Source: Verrucomicrobiota bacterium (GTDB lineage Bacteria; Verrucomicrobiota; Verrucomicrobiia; CAIQCK01). From it: DNA of 64,000 nucleotides. The DNA lies in the NCBI GenBank assembly GCA_016235595.1, contig JACRJX010000029.1:310001-374000 (forward strand), read 5' to 3'. The notes beneath the pieces were generated by a model, which worked only from the letters and a program-made list of their open reading frames with translations, made no database searches and had not been told where the DNA came from. The translations under genes were made by a program, and so were the position numbers. Positions 17,496-26,872 of this stretch are shown here, piece by piece (the stretch's first letter is position 1; each line of letters begins with the position of its first letter).

Positions 17496-18968
17496 TCAGA
17501 GCGTCGCCTGCTTCGCCGCAAACTGCCCCGCCAGTTCAAGAAACCTGCACCGCTGGCAGGCGGAGCGATCGTTCAGGCAAAAATCATGAAAAACCTGGAG
17601 CAGACCCTGCTGCCGCACGGCTGTACGGAGCAGGCGCGGCGGCACGCGCTGGCCGAACAAGCGGTGTGCGGTGAATCGCACCAGTGCGTTCGACTCCAGC
17701 GACGGATGGGCGGCGAAAATGTTCTCTGCCGCCTCGACGAGCACGGGTTGTTCCAGCAACCTGCCTTGCGCGACAGCGGCGGGCAGGAGGACGTTCACAA
17801 CGATGTCGCGGGCGCGGGCAGCGCCAATGAGCAGTTCCGCCTTCGACTGCGGCTTTGAGGCGAAACTGAACCGCTGCGACCAGTAAGGGTCTTCGAGATC
17901 GGTGAGAAGCGCCGTCAGCCGCGCCGCACGCTTCGATGCCGGTTGCGAAACGAGCGCATCGGCGATCTTGGGCCAGAGTTCCCAATGCTCCGCCAGCAGT
18001 TGCGCCACCGCCGCCAGCCGCCGCCACGGGAAATTCGCCGGCCGCAGTCCCGCCAGCCGCCACTCGTCGCGAGAGAGCGTCACGCCGGCAAACTCATCAC
18101 GCGCCTTCCACCACACGTCCCAGAGCCGCTTCACATAGCGTCGGGTGGCCTCGTCCCGGCCGGCCACGGTGCGCTCCGGCAGGAAACCAGCGACACCCAT
18201 CAACAACGCCTGCGCCTGCACCGCCGGCAGTTCGCGCAGACGCGTCACCGGGAGCTGTTTCGCGAGCCGCCGCATGGGCTCCTTGTTGTGTTTGAAACCG
18301 AGCGCCTCCAACACCGCCGTGTAAAGCGCTTGCTCGATGCCGGCGCGCTGAATCCACCGCGTCAGCCGCCGCGCCTTCGTGCGCAGCCTCGCAAGACCGG
18401 CGTCTTCGAGCAGCGCGGCGATCGTTTCCGGTGATGCTGACTTCAACGGCGACTCGCATGCGCCCACGTGGCTGTCGAGATCGTAGGGATAATTTTCCGG
18501 GTCAATGGAATCGTAAAGCTGGTCCAGCGGCGCGTCGAGTTGGTCGGCCATCACGAGCTGCGGCAGCGCGCGGCCGGTGGCGGTCATCACGGGTTGCTCG
18601 CCCCGGCGCCAGAGTGCGACATGAAGGATGACGTTGTCGTAGAGCCGGTCGCTTGTATGGCCGTGTTGCTGCCAGTCCGCGCTGTGCAGATGCACCTCAA
18701 CGTCCCCGAGTTGCGGCCTGGCGTCGTCGAAGGCGATGACGGCGCGGTGGAAATCCGGCCCGGCTTCGAGATTCCACCAGCCCGGCGACACCACGCGGAC
18801 GCGGCGGCCGTCGGCGGTCTGCAAGCCGTCGCGCTTGAGTCGCTGGTCGAACCAGATCGCTTGCGCGAGCCGTTCGGTGACCGGCACCGGCACGTAGCCG
18901 TCGGGCGGTTCGTGCAACACGCAAGGAACCAGTTCAGTCCGGAGCTGCTCGTAGCTGACGACGCTCAT
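17496..18968 (-). CDS. DUF2851 family protein
   Basis: The ATG at 18968 gives 490 residues. An upstream in-frame start would run into the divergent gene's leader. The N-terminal third carries the DUF2851 signature: GWWNLEAGPDFHRAVI, then LGDVEVHLHSADWQQHGH, then LYDNVILHVALW. The many His, Asp and Glu residues in this block suggest a metal-binding or nuclease-like site, but no activity is established to my knowledge. The C-terminus has a Cys-rich NDRSACQRCRF element. An 88-base intergenic region separates it from the exported TIM-barrel gene on the other strand. Confidence 0.8.
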   Translation of the reverse strand: MSVVSYEQLRTELVPCVLHEPPDGYVPVPVTERLAQAIWFDQRLKRDGLQTADGRRVRVVSPGWWNLEAGPDFHRAVIAFDDARPQLGDVEVHLHSADWQQHGHTSDRLYDNVILHVALWRRGEQPVMTATGRALPQLVMADQLDAPLDQLYDSIDPENYPYDLDSHVGACESPLKSASPETIAALLEDAGLARLRTKARRLTRWIQRAGIEQALYTAVLEALGFKHNKEPMRRLAKQLPVTRLRELPAVQAQALLMGVAGFLPERTVAGRDEATRRYVKRLWDVWWKARDEFAGVTLSRDEWRLAGLRPANFPWRRLAAVAQLLAEHWELWPKIADALVSQPASKRAARLTALLTDLEDPYWSQRFSFASKPQSKAELLIGAARARDIVVNVLLPAAVAQGRLLEQPVLVEAAENIFAAHPSLESNALVRFTAHRLFGQRVPPRLLRTAVRQQGLLQVFHDFCLNDRSACQRCRFLELAGQFAAKQATL

Positions 18969-19056
18969 GCTGCGCAGTGTTGAGTCTTCGACGGCCGGTT
19001 TCAAGCGGGGAATTGATGCTTCCCTTCCGGGCGTCACGCCACTATTCTGCGCGCCC

Positions 19057-19911
19057 ATGAAATTCTTCACCCTGTCCCTCGCCGCGAGCGTTGCGCTGCT
19101 CGGCCTCCAGACGATCCCCGCCTTCGCCGGCTCCTATCAAGGCCCGACCGGCCTGCAGCTTTACAGCCTGCGCGCCGACTTTGCCAAGGACGTGCCTGGC
19201 ACGATGAAATTTGTGAAAGACCTCGGCTTCCACGAGGTGGAAGTGGGCAACACCTACAAATTGACGCCGGTCGAGTTCAAGAAGCTCCTCGACGCGAACA
19301 ATCTCAAGCCCATCGCCGGTCACTTCCCCTATGACCGCCTTCGCAATGATCCCGAGGGCGTTGCGCAGGAAGCCAAGGTGTACGGTTTGAAATACGTCGG
19401 TTGTGCGTGGATCCCGCACAAGGGGAACTTCGACGAGGCCCAATGCCGCGCTGCCGCCGAGGTGTTCAACAAGGCGGGTGCGGTGTTCGCCAAGCACGGC
19501 ATGAAATGCTTCTACCATGTCCACGGCTACGAGTTCCGCCCGCTCGGTGATGGCACGGTATTCGACCTGCTCATGGCGCAGACCGATCCGAAGCTCGTGA
19601 CGTTCGAAATGGATATCCTCTGGGTCATGTTCCCCGGCCAATGCCCGGTAAAGCTCTTCGAGAAATACGGCAAGCGTTGGGAACTGGTCCATCTCAAGGA
19701 CCTCAAGAAAGGCGTCAAGACCGGCGAACACACCGGCCACACCGACGTGACCAACGACGTCCCGCTTGGCAGCGGCCAGATGGACTATTCGGCGATCCTC
19801 AAGGCCGCGCAGAAAGCCGGCGTGAAATACTACTTCATCGAGGACGAGTCGCCGTCAGTCCGTGAACAGTTGCCACAGAGCTTGAAATTCCTGCAGCAGG
19901 TGAAGTGGTGA
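19057..19911 (+). CDS. Sec-exported sugar phosphate isomerase/epimerase-like protein
   Basis: This 284-residue protein has a Sec signal peptide (KFFTLSLAASVALLGL ... AFAGS). It is a xylose isomerase-like barrel with LQLYSLRADF at strand 1, HEVEVGNTY, AGHFPYDRL, FYHVHGYEF, TFEMDILWV, VHLKDLKKG and a final YYFIEDES. The Glu, Asp and His residues at strand ends match the metal site of the family. Unlike the members at 8226 and 9255 it uses a Sec signal. The stop is followed at once by a perfect 8-bp hairpin. The substrate is unknown. Confidence 0.82.
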   Translation: MKFFTLSLAASVALLGLQTIPAFAGSYQGPTGLQLYSLRADFAKDVPGTMKFVKDLGFHEVEVGNTYKLTPVEFKKLLDANNLKPIAGHFPYDRLRNDPEGVAQEAKVYGLKYVGCAWIPHKGNFDEAQCRAAAEVFNKAGAVFAKHGMKCFYHVHGYEFRPLGDGTVFDLLMAQTDPKLVTFEMDILWVMFPGQCPVKLFEKYGKRWELVHLKDLKKGVKTGEHTGHTDVTNDVPLGSGQMDYSAILKAAQKAGVKYYFIEDESPSVREQLPQSLKFLQQVKW

Positions 19912-19917
19912 CCGTGG

Positions 19918-19936
19918 GACAGGCGTCTCGCCTGTC
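19918..19936 (+). terminator. Hairpin after the TIM-barrel gene, likely terminator
   Basis: GACAGGCG-TCT-CGCCTGTC is a perfect 8-bp stem with a 3-base loop, starting 7 bases after the stop codon and followed by TTTG. It shares its AGGCG/CGCCT core with the longer palindrome just downstream, so it may be a repeat recruited as a terminator. Confidence 0.5.
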
Positions 19937-19945
19937 TTTGTCGGA

Positions 19946-19972
19946 GCAGGATAGGCGGGACGCCTGTCCTGC
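19946..19972. repeat. REP-like palindrome upstream of purH
   Basis: A 12-bp stem (GCAGGATAGGCG pairing with CGCCTGTCCTGC, one G-T wobble) encloses a GGA loop. It lies 49 bases before the purH start and shows the core of the adjacent 19918 hairpin with a different loop. Two related palindromes side by side suggest a repetitive extragenic element. Confidence 0.5.
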
Positions 19973-20020
19973 ATAAAATCTCCGTGACGAGCGCACGCTG
20001 TCTCGCTACGCTCCGACACC

Positions 20021-21577
20021 ATGTCCAAGATTCAACGCGCTCTCATTTCCGTTTCCGACAAGACCGGCTTGGTTGACTTTGCTCGCGAGCTGGCCGCGCT
20101 CGGCGTCGAAATTCTCTCCACCGGCGGCACCGCCAAGGCCCTGCGCGACGCCGGGCTGAAGGTGATGGATGTCAGTGATTACACCGGCTTTCCAGAGATG
20201 ATGGACGGCCGCGTGAAGACGTTGCACCCCAAGGTCCACGGCGGGCTGCTGTTCCTGCGCGGCAATGCCGAACACGAGGCCGCCGCCGCCAAACACGGCA
20301 TCAAGCCGATCGACCTTGTCGTGGTGAACCTCTACCCATTCGAGAAGACGGTGGCGAAACCGGGCGTTCAGTTGCACGAGGCCATCGAAAACATCGACAT
20401 CGGCGGTCCCTCGATGCTGCGCAGCGCGGCCAAAAACCACGCCAGCGTCACGGTCGTGGTGGACCCGGCCGATTATCCGCTGGTGCTGGAGGGCATCAAG
20501 AAACACGACGGCGACACTTGTCCGAACCTTCGACGCCGCCTCGCCATCAAGGTCTACCAGACCACCGCCGCCTACGACGCTGCGATTTCGGCCTATCTCC
20601 ACAAGGTTCGCTGCGAAGAGACGAACGAGTTCGCCTGGCCTGACCGTTGCGCCATCACCGGTGTGAAGGCGCAGAACCTGCGCTACGGCGAGAACCCGCA
20701 TCAGCGCGCCGCGCTCTACGGGACGTTCAAGGACAGCTTCGAGCAGCTCCATGGCAAGGAGTTGAGCTATAACAACATCCTCGACATCAGCGCCGCCGCC
20801 GGACTCATTGCCGAGTTTGCCGGCGACGCGCCCACCTGCGCCATTCTCAAGCACACCAACCCGTGCGGCGTCGGCCAGGGTGCGGGCTTGCGCGAGGCGT
20901 GGGACAAGGCGTTCGAGACTGACAAACAGGCGCCATACGGCGGCATCATCGTCGTCAACCGCGCGCTCGACGGCGCCATCGCCGGGGCGATCAGCGAGAT
21001 TTTCAGCGAGGTCATCATCGCGCCGGAGTTCACCGCTGACGCGCTGGCGTTGCTCCAGAAGAAAAAGAACCTGCGGCTGATCCGGATGAAACAGAATCCC
21101 GCGTCGGTTCCCGGCGTGGATTTCCGCGCTGTGGCGGGTGGCTTTCTCGTGCAGGACCGCGATACGAAGTCGGTCAGCGCCGCCGAGTTGAAGGTGGTCA
21201 CCAAACGTGCGCCGAGCGAGGCGGAAATGAAGGCGATGCTGTTCGGCTGGCGCGTGGTGAAACACGTGAAGTCCAACGCCATCGTCTATGCCAGCGAGGG
21301 CCGCACGCTCGGCATCGGCGCGGGCCAGATGAGCCGCGTGGACAGCTCACGCATCGCGGTCTGGAAGGCTGGCGAAGCGAAGCTGCCGCTGAAAGGCAGC
21401 ATCGTCGCGAGCGACGCGTTTTTCCCGTTCCCGGACGGCCTCATCGCCGCTGCCGAAGCCGGCGCAACCGCCGCCATCCAGCCGGGCGGCTCCGTGCGCG
21501 ACGCTGACGTCATCAAAGCCGCCGACGAGCGCGGTGTGACGATGGTCTTCACCGGTGTCCGGCACTTCCGGCATTAA
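20021..21577 (+). CDS. purH: Bifunctional AICAR transformylase/IMP cyclohydrolase
   Basis: PurH carries out the last two steps of IMP synthesis in the cytoplasm. At 518 residues it has normal length. The N-terminal cyclohydrolase (MGS-like) domain shows [24 protein letters not shown] and [17 protein letters not shown]. The transformylase domain shows [33 protein letters not shown] and [10 protein letters not shown]. These contain the KHTNPCG and RYGENPHQ active-site motifs. It stands apart from other pur genes. The gap to the following trpB is 37 bases, which allows co-transcription. Confidence 0.97.
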   Translation: MSKIQRALISVSDKTGLVDFARELAALGVEILSTGGTAKALRDAGLKVMDVSDYTGFPEMMDGRVKTLHPKVHGGLLFLRGNAEHEAAAAKHGIKPIDLVVVNLYPFEKTVAKPGVQLHEAIENIDIGGPSMLRSAAKNHASVTVVVDPADYPLVLEGIKKHDGDTCPNLRRRLAIKVYQTTAAYDAAISAYLHKVRCEETNEFAWPDRCAITGVKAQNLRYGENPHQRAALYGTFKDSFEQLHGKELSYNNILDISAAAGLIAEFAGDAPTCAILKHTNPCGVGQGAGLREAWDKAFETDKQAPYGGIIVVNRALDGAIAGAISEIFSEVIIAPEFTADALALLQKKKNLRLIRMKQNPASVPGVDFRAVAGGFLVQDRDTKSVSAAELKVVTKRAPSEAEMKAMLFGWRVVKHVKSNAIVYASEGRTLGIGAGQMSRVDSSRIAVWKAGEAKLPLKGSIVASDAFFPFPDGLIAAAEAGATAAIQPGGSVRDADVIKAADERGVTMVFTGVRHFRH

Positions 21578-21614
21578 GTTGTTTTCAGGATACGAACCCC
21601 AACAAGGAAAGAAC

Positions 21615-22922
21615 ATGATTACGCGAACACGCTTCGACCTGACACAGGCCGACATCCCCGAGCAGTGGTATAACATCGCCGCCGATTTCCCCGAGCCAAT
21701 GGCGCCGCCACTTCATCCGGGCACGAAAAAGCCGATCGGCCCGGCGGACATGACGGCCATCTTCCCGGAGGAACTCGTGAAGCAGGAGGCGAGCACGGAG
21801 CGATGGATTGAAGTGCCCGGCGAAGTCCGGCAGATTCTCTCGCTGTGGCGGCCGACGCCGTTGTTGCGGGCGGTGCGGTTCGAACAGGCGCTCCAGACGC
21901 CGGCGCACATCTATTACAAGAACGAGGGTGTCAGCCCGGCCGGCAGCCATAAGCCGAACACTGCCGTCGCACAGGCCTACTACAACAAACAGGCCGGTGT
22001 GAAGCATCTTGCCACCGAAACCGGCGCGGGCCAGTGGGGGGCATCGCTGGCGCTTGCGTGCCGGCTCTTCGGCCTGCAGTGCACGGTGTTCATGGTGAAG
22101 GTGAGTTATCACCAGAAACCGTATCGCCGGATGCTGATGGAGACCTGGGATGCGACGGTGCATCCGAGTCCGAGCAACGAGACGGAGTTCGGCAAGAAGA
22201 CGCTGCGCGATGATCCGCACTGCGTTGGCAGCCTCGGTATTGCCATCAGTGAAGCGATCGAGACGGCAGTAAAGACACCGAACTCCAAATACAGCCTCGG
22301 CAGCGTGCTTAATCACGTCTGCATGCATCAGACGGTCATCGGTTTGGAAACGATCAAACAGATGGAGCAGGCCGGCGAGGAGCCGGACATTGTGATCGGC
22401 TGCGCCGGCGGCGGCAGCAACTTCGCCGGCATGGCGTTCCCGTTCCTGCGCAAGAAGATCACCGAGAAGAAACCGTATCGCATCATCGCGGTCGAGCCGA
22501 CGGCGTGTCCATCGTTGACGAAGGGCGAACTGCGCTATGACTTCGGCGACACGGCCATGACAACGCCGCTGATGATGATGTATACGCTGGGCCACGACTT
22601 CATGCCGCCTTCGATCCACTCTGGTGGCCTGCGCTACCACGGCATGGCGCCCACCGTCAGTCACGCGTTGAAGCTAGGCCTCATCGAGGCGCGCGCTGTG
22701 AAACAGACCAACGTGTTCAAGAGCGGCGTGCTGTTTGCGCGCACCGAGGGCATCCTGCCCGCGCCGGAGTCGTCGCACGCCATCCACGCCGTCGTCGAGG
22801 AAGCCATCAAGGCCCGCGAGGAAAACCGCAAGAAGGTCATCGTGTTCAACCTCTCCGGCCACGGTTTGATGGACCTTAGTGCGTTCGAGGCCTACTTCGA
22901 CGGCGAGTTGCAGGACGTTTGA
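21615..22922 (+). CDS. trpB: TrpB2-type tryptophan synthase beta chain
   Basis: The ATG at 21615 follows AAGGAAAG and gives 435 residues. The PLP lysine lies in [10 protein letters not shown], and the Gly-rich phosphate loop is [11 protein letters not shown]. The ETGAGQWG motif and the long N-terminal part ([13 protein letters not shown]) mark the TrpB2 subgroup, which works without a classical TrpA partner and condenses indole with serine or a related substrate. No trpA or other trp gene is near, consistent with a stand-alone enzyme used for indole salvage or a side reaction. Confidence 0.9.
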   Translation: MITRTRFDLTQADIPEQWYNIAADFPEPMAPPLHPGTKKPIGPADMTAIFPEELVKQEASTERWIEVPGEVRQILSLWRPTPLLRAVRFEQALQTPAHIYYKNEGVSPAGSHKPNTAVAQAYYNKQAGVKHLATETGAGQWGASLALACRLFGLQCTVFMVKVSYHQKPYRRMLMETWDATVHPSPSNETEFGKKTLRDDPHCVGSLGIAISEAIETAVKTPNSKYSLGSVLNHVCMHQTVIGLETIKQMEQAGEEPDIVIGCAGGGSNFAGMAFPFLRKKITEKKPYRIIAVEPTACPSLTKGELRYDFGDTAMTTPLMMMYTLGHDFMPPSIHSGGLRYHGMAPTVSHALKLGLIEARAVKQTNVFKSGVLFARTEGILPAPESSHAIHAVVEEAIKAREENRKKVIVFNLSGHGLMDLSAFEAYFDGELQDV

Positions 22923-22982
22923 TCCTGGATCCTGCAAACTCTTATCAGCCGTTGGAGAACGTCAGTCGCGAGGTTGGCGCAG

Positions 22983-23008
22983 GGCGGGAAATTGCCTGCG
23001 TTCCCGCC
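22983..23008. repeat. Perfect inverted repeat in the trpB-cyclase gap
   Basis: GGCGGGAA and TTCCCGCC are perfect 8-bp arms 10 bases apart, lying 60 bases after the trpB stop and 40 bases before the next start. There is no T-run, so an operator or processing hairpin is as likely as a terminator. Confidence 0.4.
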
Positions 23009-23048
23009 ATACGATGGTATGGATATGAAAGGAATAGGTTCTGTACGC

Positions 23049-23867
23049 ATGAAAACACGCTCTCTGCGTTGTCTCTCGATCCTTCTCTCAACGGCTCTCT
23101 TCGGTCTGGCGTGTTCTGCCGAAACACCGCCGTTTGCAAACGGCCGTTGGATCGATCTCACGCAAGAATACTCCAGTGACACGATCTACTGGCCCACGGC
23201 GTCCGGGTTTGTCCTTGAGAAGGAGTTCCGCGGCATGACGCCCAAGGGCTATTTCTATACGGCGAACCGATACAGCGCCTCCGAGCACGGCGGGACACAC
23301 CTTGACGCGCCCATCCACTTCGCGGAAGGACGCAGGACCATTGAGCAGTTGTCGTTGGACCAGTTCATGGGCGCCACGGTGGTGGTGGACGTTTCGCCCA
23401 AGGCGCTGAAAGACCCGGACTATCAGATTGCCGTCGTCGATTTGACAGCATGGGAGTCGGCGCACGGGCGGATTCCGCGCGGAGCGATTGTGTTGTTGAG
23501 GACCGGCTACGCGCAGTATTGGCCGGATGCGAAAAAGTATCTCGGCACAGCCGAGAAAGGGCTGCAAGGCGTGGAGCATCTGCATTTCCCCGGCTTGCAT
23601 CCGGACGCTGCTCGATGGCTTGTGAACGAGCGGGCCATCAAAGCCGTCGGCTTGGACACGGCCAGCATAGATTACGGCCAGTCGAAACTGTTCGAGACGC
23701 ATCGCGTGCTGTGCGGGAGCGATGTGTTGGCACTTGAGAACTTAACCGCGTTGGACAAACTGCCGCCGACGGGCGCGTATGTGATCGCCTTGCCGATGAA
23801 GATCAAAGACGGAAGCGGTAGTCCGCTGCGAATGATTGCGTGGGTACCGGCGAATCCGACGAAATGA
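23049..23867 (+). CDS. Exported cyclase-family (kynurenine formamidase-like) metal hydrolase
   Basis: The ATG at 23049 places a signal peptide at the N-terminus (TRSLRCLSILLSTALFGLACSAE), giving 272 residues. Two in-frame upstream starts would add residues before the signal. The cyclase-family motif HGGTHLDAPIHF (HxGTHxDxPxHF) supplies the divalent-metal ligands. LRTGYAQYW, HFPGLHPDAARWL and GLDTASIDYGQS are other family segments. Members hydrolyse amide or ester bonds, for example N-formylkynurenine. The nearby trpB makes a tryptophan link tempting, but the signal peptide argues for a periplasmic substrate, so function is open. Confidence 0.8.
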   Translation: MKTRSLRCLSILLSTALFGLACSAETPPFANGRWIDLTQEYSSDTIYWPTASGFVLEKEFRGMTPKGYFYTANRYSASEHGGTHLDAPIHFAEGRRTIEQLSLDQFMGATVVVDVSPKALKDPDYQIAVVDLTAWESAHGRIPRGAIVLLRTGYAQYWPDAKKYLGTAEKGLQGVEHLHFPGLHPDAARWLVNERAIKAVGLDTASIDYGQSKLFETHRVLCGSDVLALENLTALDKLPPTGAYVIALPMKIKDGSGSPLRMIAWVPANPTK

Positions 23868-23888
23868 CGGCCCGCTGTCTTGTGCGGT

Positions 23889-24605
23889 ATGTCAGGCAAA
23901 CGCGGCTCTGTATCCGTGAACCTGAACTGTATGGCTTTGTTGTTGGTTGAACTGGTCATGGCAGCGCCTGTCGGCGCGGCGGATGGTGATGTGGTGTCTG
24001 GGAAACTTCCTAGCGGTCTCGAAGGACGCTACGTGCTTTTTGTTCCACCGCAGGCGAAAGCGGGTCTGAAACTGCCGCTTATCGTGGCGCTCCACGGCGC
24101 GGGCGGAAAACCGGACGGGCCGATCCAGTGGTGGAAAACAAGCGCCGCCGAACGCGGCTACTTCGTGCTCGCGCCGAAATCCAACGGCGGCACCTGGCCG
24201 GGTGGCGACCAATCGCACGTGGCTCGGATGGTCGTCGCACTGGAGCGTGAGCGGCCCATTGATCCAAAGCGGGTGCTGCTGACCGGCGCGAGCGACGGCG
24301 GCACGTGGAGCTATGTGCTCGGTTTTCAGAACCCGAGACTCTTCGCCGCACTCGCGCCGATTTCAGGCGTCATGATGCGAACGATCACAGGCAGCCTGAG
24401 GATGCAGCCCAAGATGCCGATCTGTGTTGTGCACGGCACGGATGACAAGGTTTTCATCGTGGCCCGTGCGCGCGCCACCGTGAAGGCGCTGAAGAATGAG
24501 CACTACAGCGTAAACTACATCGAAGTGGCCGGCGGTCGTCACGGCTGGTTTCGCGAGCAGGCGGCGGCCATACTTGATTGGTTTGAGAAACTACCAGCGC
24601 CATAA
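23889..24605 (+). CDS. Exported alpha/beta hydrolase (esterase-like)
   Basis: The ATG at 23889 gives 238 residues with a hydrophobic N-terminal segment (CMALLLVELVMAAPVGAA). The alpha/beta hydrolase landmarks are in order: LPLIVALHGAGG (oxyanion HGxG), GASDGG with the nucleophile Ser in a GxSxG site, VVHGTDDKVF with the acid Asp, and GGRHGW with the catalytic His. The arrangement fits dienelactone hydrolase or PHB-depolymerase/feruloyl-esterase-like enzymes. It follows the cyclase gene by 21 bases, so the two may form a small exported hydrolase operon. Confidence 0.8.
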   Translation: MSGKRGSVSVNLNCMALLLVELVMAAPVGAADGDVVSGKLPSGLEGRYVLFVPPQAKAGLKLPLIVALHGAGGKPDGPIQWWKTSAAERGYFVLAPKSNGGTWPGGDQSHVARMVVALERERPIDPKRVLLTGASDGGTWSYVLGFQNPRLFAALAPISGVMMRTITGSLRMQPKMPICVVHGTDDKVFIVARARATVKALKNEHYSVNYIEVAGGRHGWFREQAAAILDWFEKLPAP

Positions 24606-24810
24606 GCAACGAGCTTAAAAAATCATAACCCATTGGTGAGATGCATGTTAACATCACCAGCGCAGGTTCAGTCTGCCTTCGTCACGACACTGCAAAGTGG
24701 AAGGTCATGGTTGCCAGATGGTTGCAGACACGTCCCGGCATCCCGCGCTCTGCGCCGCAGCAAAACATCCTCATCCGCGGAAAACGCCGTTGCCAATGGC
24801 GAAAGGTGAG

Positions 24811-24827
24811 ATTACGATACCTGTAAT
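24811..24827. promoter_or_regulatory. Inverted repeat upstream of the STAS/Mla operon
   Basis: ATTAC-N7-GTAAT lies 25 bases before the start codon of the STAS gene, next to its AAGGAG ribosome binding site. It could be an operator of the six-gene operon. The arms are only 5 bp, so chance is possible. Confidence 0.25.
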
Positions 24828-24851
24828 GTGTTTCGGAAGGAGTTTCCCTTT

Positions 24852-25193
24852 ATGACGATTGGTGTACGCACGGCAGACAAGGTGACGGTGGTGGATATTG
24901 GCGGCGAGGTGGATCTTTATCACTCGCCGGAGTTGCTCGCCAAGCTGACGGAGTTGATCAAGCAGAAACACATGAGCATCCTTCTGAATTTCCAAGCGGT
25001 CACTTACATTGACAGTTCGGGGCTGGCGTCGCTGATCGGTGCGTTCCAACAGTTGCGGCCACACGGCGGGCAGTTGCGGCTGACCAGCTTGAGCAAGCCG
25101 GTGCAGAGCGTGTTCACAGTGGCGCGGCTGGACAAGGTCTTCACGATCCATCCCACAGAAGCCGAGGCGCTCCAAGCGCTGGGGGCGAGCTAA
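24852..25193 (+). CDS. STAS-domain protein (anti-sigma factor antagonist or MlaB-like)
   Basis: The start at 24852 lies 10 bases after AAGGAG and gives 113 residues, a single STAS domain. GGEVDLYHSPEL and TYIDSSGLASLIG match SpoIIAA/RsbV proteins, with the phosphorylatable Ser in D54-S-S-G57. The neighbours allow two roles. As MlaB it would bind the MlaF ATPase of the lipid transporter that follows. As an RsbV-type antagonist it would bind the RsbW-like kinase encoded at the operon end and be dephosphorylated by the SpoIIE phosphatase. Both may hold. It heads the operon, 24 bases before mlaE. Confidence 0.88.
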   Translation: MTIGVRTADKVTVVDIGGEVDLYHSPELLAKLTELIKQKHMSILLNFQAVTYIDSSGLASLIGAFQQLRPHGGQLRLTSLSKPVQSVFTVARLDKVFTIHPTEAEALQALGAS

Positions 25194-25217
25194 ACGGCTG
25201 CGGGCGATGGCCAACGG

Positions 25218-26000
25218 ATGACAGTTCCCATGCCAATCACCCTCACTCGATTCTTCCAGCATGTCACCAGTTGGTGCTGGTTGTTCGGCAACATGCTGTA
25301 TTGGGCGTTCGTGTCGCCCTTTCACGGCAAGAAGATGCGGACGAACGACCTGTTCCGCCAGATGACGCTGATCGGTGTGCGTTCGCTTTCGATCGTTTTC
25401 CTGGTGATGTTCTTCATGGGACTGGTGCTGGCGATGCAGAGCGCGGAAACGCTGGAGAAGGTCGGCGGCCTTTCAATGGTCGGCGGCTTGGTAGCGGCGG
25501 CAGTCATGCGCGAGATTGGACCGATGCTGACAGCGATCGTGCTGGCGGGCCGATGCGGGGCGGCGATCACGGCAGAACTGGGCACGATGCGCGTGGCAGA
25601 GGAGTTGGACGCGCTGGAAACAATGGGGTTGAACCCGGTGCATTTCCTGATCGTGCCGCGTGTGCTGGGGATGGTGATCATGGCGCCATGCCTGACGATC
25701 CTGGGCGTGTTCATGGCGATGTATGGTGGCTGCCTCATTAGCGTGCTGTTTCTGGACCAGGACGCGTATCAATACTGGCGCAAATCGTTTGAGCTGCTGA
25801 AGCTCAAGGACATCTACTCCGGCATGATCAAGAGTGTCGTTTTCGCCACGCTGGTCAGCAACATTGCCTGCTATTTTGGCTTCATCGTGGACGGCGGCGC
25901 TGAGGGCGTCGGCAAGAGTACGACACAGTCGGTGGTGACTTCCATCGTCATGATCATCGCCAGCGATTGCGTGCTGACGGCATTTTTCTATTTTGTCTGA
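25218..26000 (+). CDS. mlaE: MlaE-type ABC transporter permease
   Basis: This 260-residue inner-membrane protein has about five or six hydrophobic segments and the MlaE signature AMQSAETLEKVGG ... AAVMREIGPMLTAIVLAGRCG, then AAITAELGTMRVAEELDALE. These match the EIGP and AELGxMRVxEQIDAL motifs of the family. Together with MlaF and the MCE-domain protein it would move phospholipids or related lipids between inner and outer membranes. The next gene starts two bases after its stop. mlaA and mlaC are not in the window. Confidence 0.93.
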   Translation: MTVPMPITLTRFFQHVTSWCWLFGNMLYWAFVSPFHGKKMRTNDLFRQMTLIGVRSLSIVFLVMFFMGLVLAMQSAETLEKVGGLSMVGGLVAAAVMREIGPMLTAIVLAGRCGAAITAELGTMRVAEELDALETMGLNPVHFLIVPRVLGMVIMAPCLTILGVFMAMYGGCLISVLFLDQDAYQYWRKSFELLKLKDIYSGMIKSVVFATLVSNIACYFGFIVDGGAEGVGKSTTQSVVTSIVMIIASDCVLTAFFYFV

Positions 26001-26002
26001 AC

Positions 26003-26857
26003 ATGGAAGCTCCTGCTAAAACCTCTACAGAAACACAGCCGAAGAGCGGGCCGATCGGTCCCGACGACGTGATTGTCGTGGAGGATGTGGCGAAAATTTA
26101 CGACGGCCGGCGCGTGCTTGATGGCTTGAACTTCCGTGTCAAGCGCGGCGAGATTCTTGTCATCATGGGCGGCTCCGGCTGCGGCAAGAGCACGGTGCTG
26201 CGGCAACTCATCGGCCTCCAACAGCCGGAGGAAGGCCGCATCTGGATTGACGGCAGTGAGATCACGCGGCTGACAGAGGAGGCGTTCATCAACGTGCGGC
26301 GGCGGTTCGGCGTGTTGTTCCAGAGCGGCGCGCTGTTCAACTCGATGACCGTCGGTGACAACGTCGCGTTGCCCATCCGCGAGCACTACCCGAACCAGCC
26401 GGAGATGACCGTGGACATCATGGTCAAGATGAAGCTCTCGCTCGTCGGCATGACACAGTTTTCGCACCTGAAACCGGCGGAGATTTCCGGCGGCATGAAG
26501 AAGCGCGCCGCGCTCGCTCGCGCCCTGGCGCTCGACCCGAAGCTGCTCTTCTGCGACGAACCGACCGCCGGGCTGGACCCGACGCGCGTCACGGAGTTCG
26601 ATGAGTTGACACTGAAGCTTTGCAGAGACCTCGGCGTCACCGCCGTCGTCGTCACCCACGACATGACCAGCGCGTTCCGCATCGGCACGCGGATGATCCT
26701 GTTGAACAAGGGCAAAATCTGGGCCGTGGGCACGCCGGCCGAGATTCGCGCACATCCCGACCCCGGCGTGAAACGTTTCATCAACGGCGACCCGGAGAGC
26801 GAAGTGCGCCAGGACGCCGACAGTTACCTGCAGGACATTTTGGGCGAATCGAAGTAA
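26003..26857 (+). CDS. mlaF: MlaF-type ABC transporter ATPase
   Basis: The ATG at 26003 directly follows the mlaE stop (284 residues). Walker A is GGSGCGKST at 56-64, the signature is ISGGMKKRAALARALA, Walker B is LLFCDEPTAGLDP, and the switch is VVVTHDM. The GGMKKR form of the signature is typical of the Mla/Ttg2A group. It powers the MlaE permease. In E. coli, MlaF is bound by the STAS protein MlaB, and the operon's first gene is a candidate for that role. Confidence 0.95.
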   Translation: MEAPAKTSTETQPKSGPIGPDDVIVVEDVAKIYDGRRVLDGLNFRVKRGEILVIMGGSGCGKSTVLRQLIGLQQPEEGRIWIDGSEITRLTEEAFINVRRRFGVLFQSGALFNSMTVGDNVALPIREHYPNQPEMTVDIMVKMKLSLVGMTQFSHLKPAEISGGMKKRAALARALALDPKLLFCDEPTAGLDPTRVTEFDELTLKLCRDLGVTAVVVTHDMTSAFRIGTRMILLNKGKIWAVGTPAEIRAHPDPGVKRFINGDPESEVRQDADSYLQDILGESK

Positions 26858-26872
26858 TCAACGGAGACACTT

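Noticed and set aside
20006..21265. Long open frame on the minus strand opposite purH (419 codons)
   Set aside because: Antisense shadow of purH; composition is unlike a real protein and no ribosome binding site is seen.
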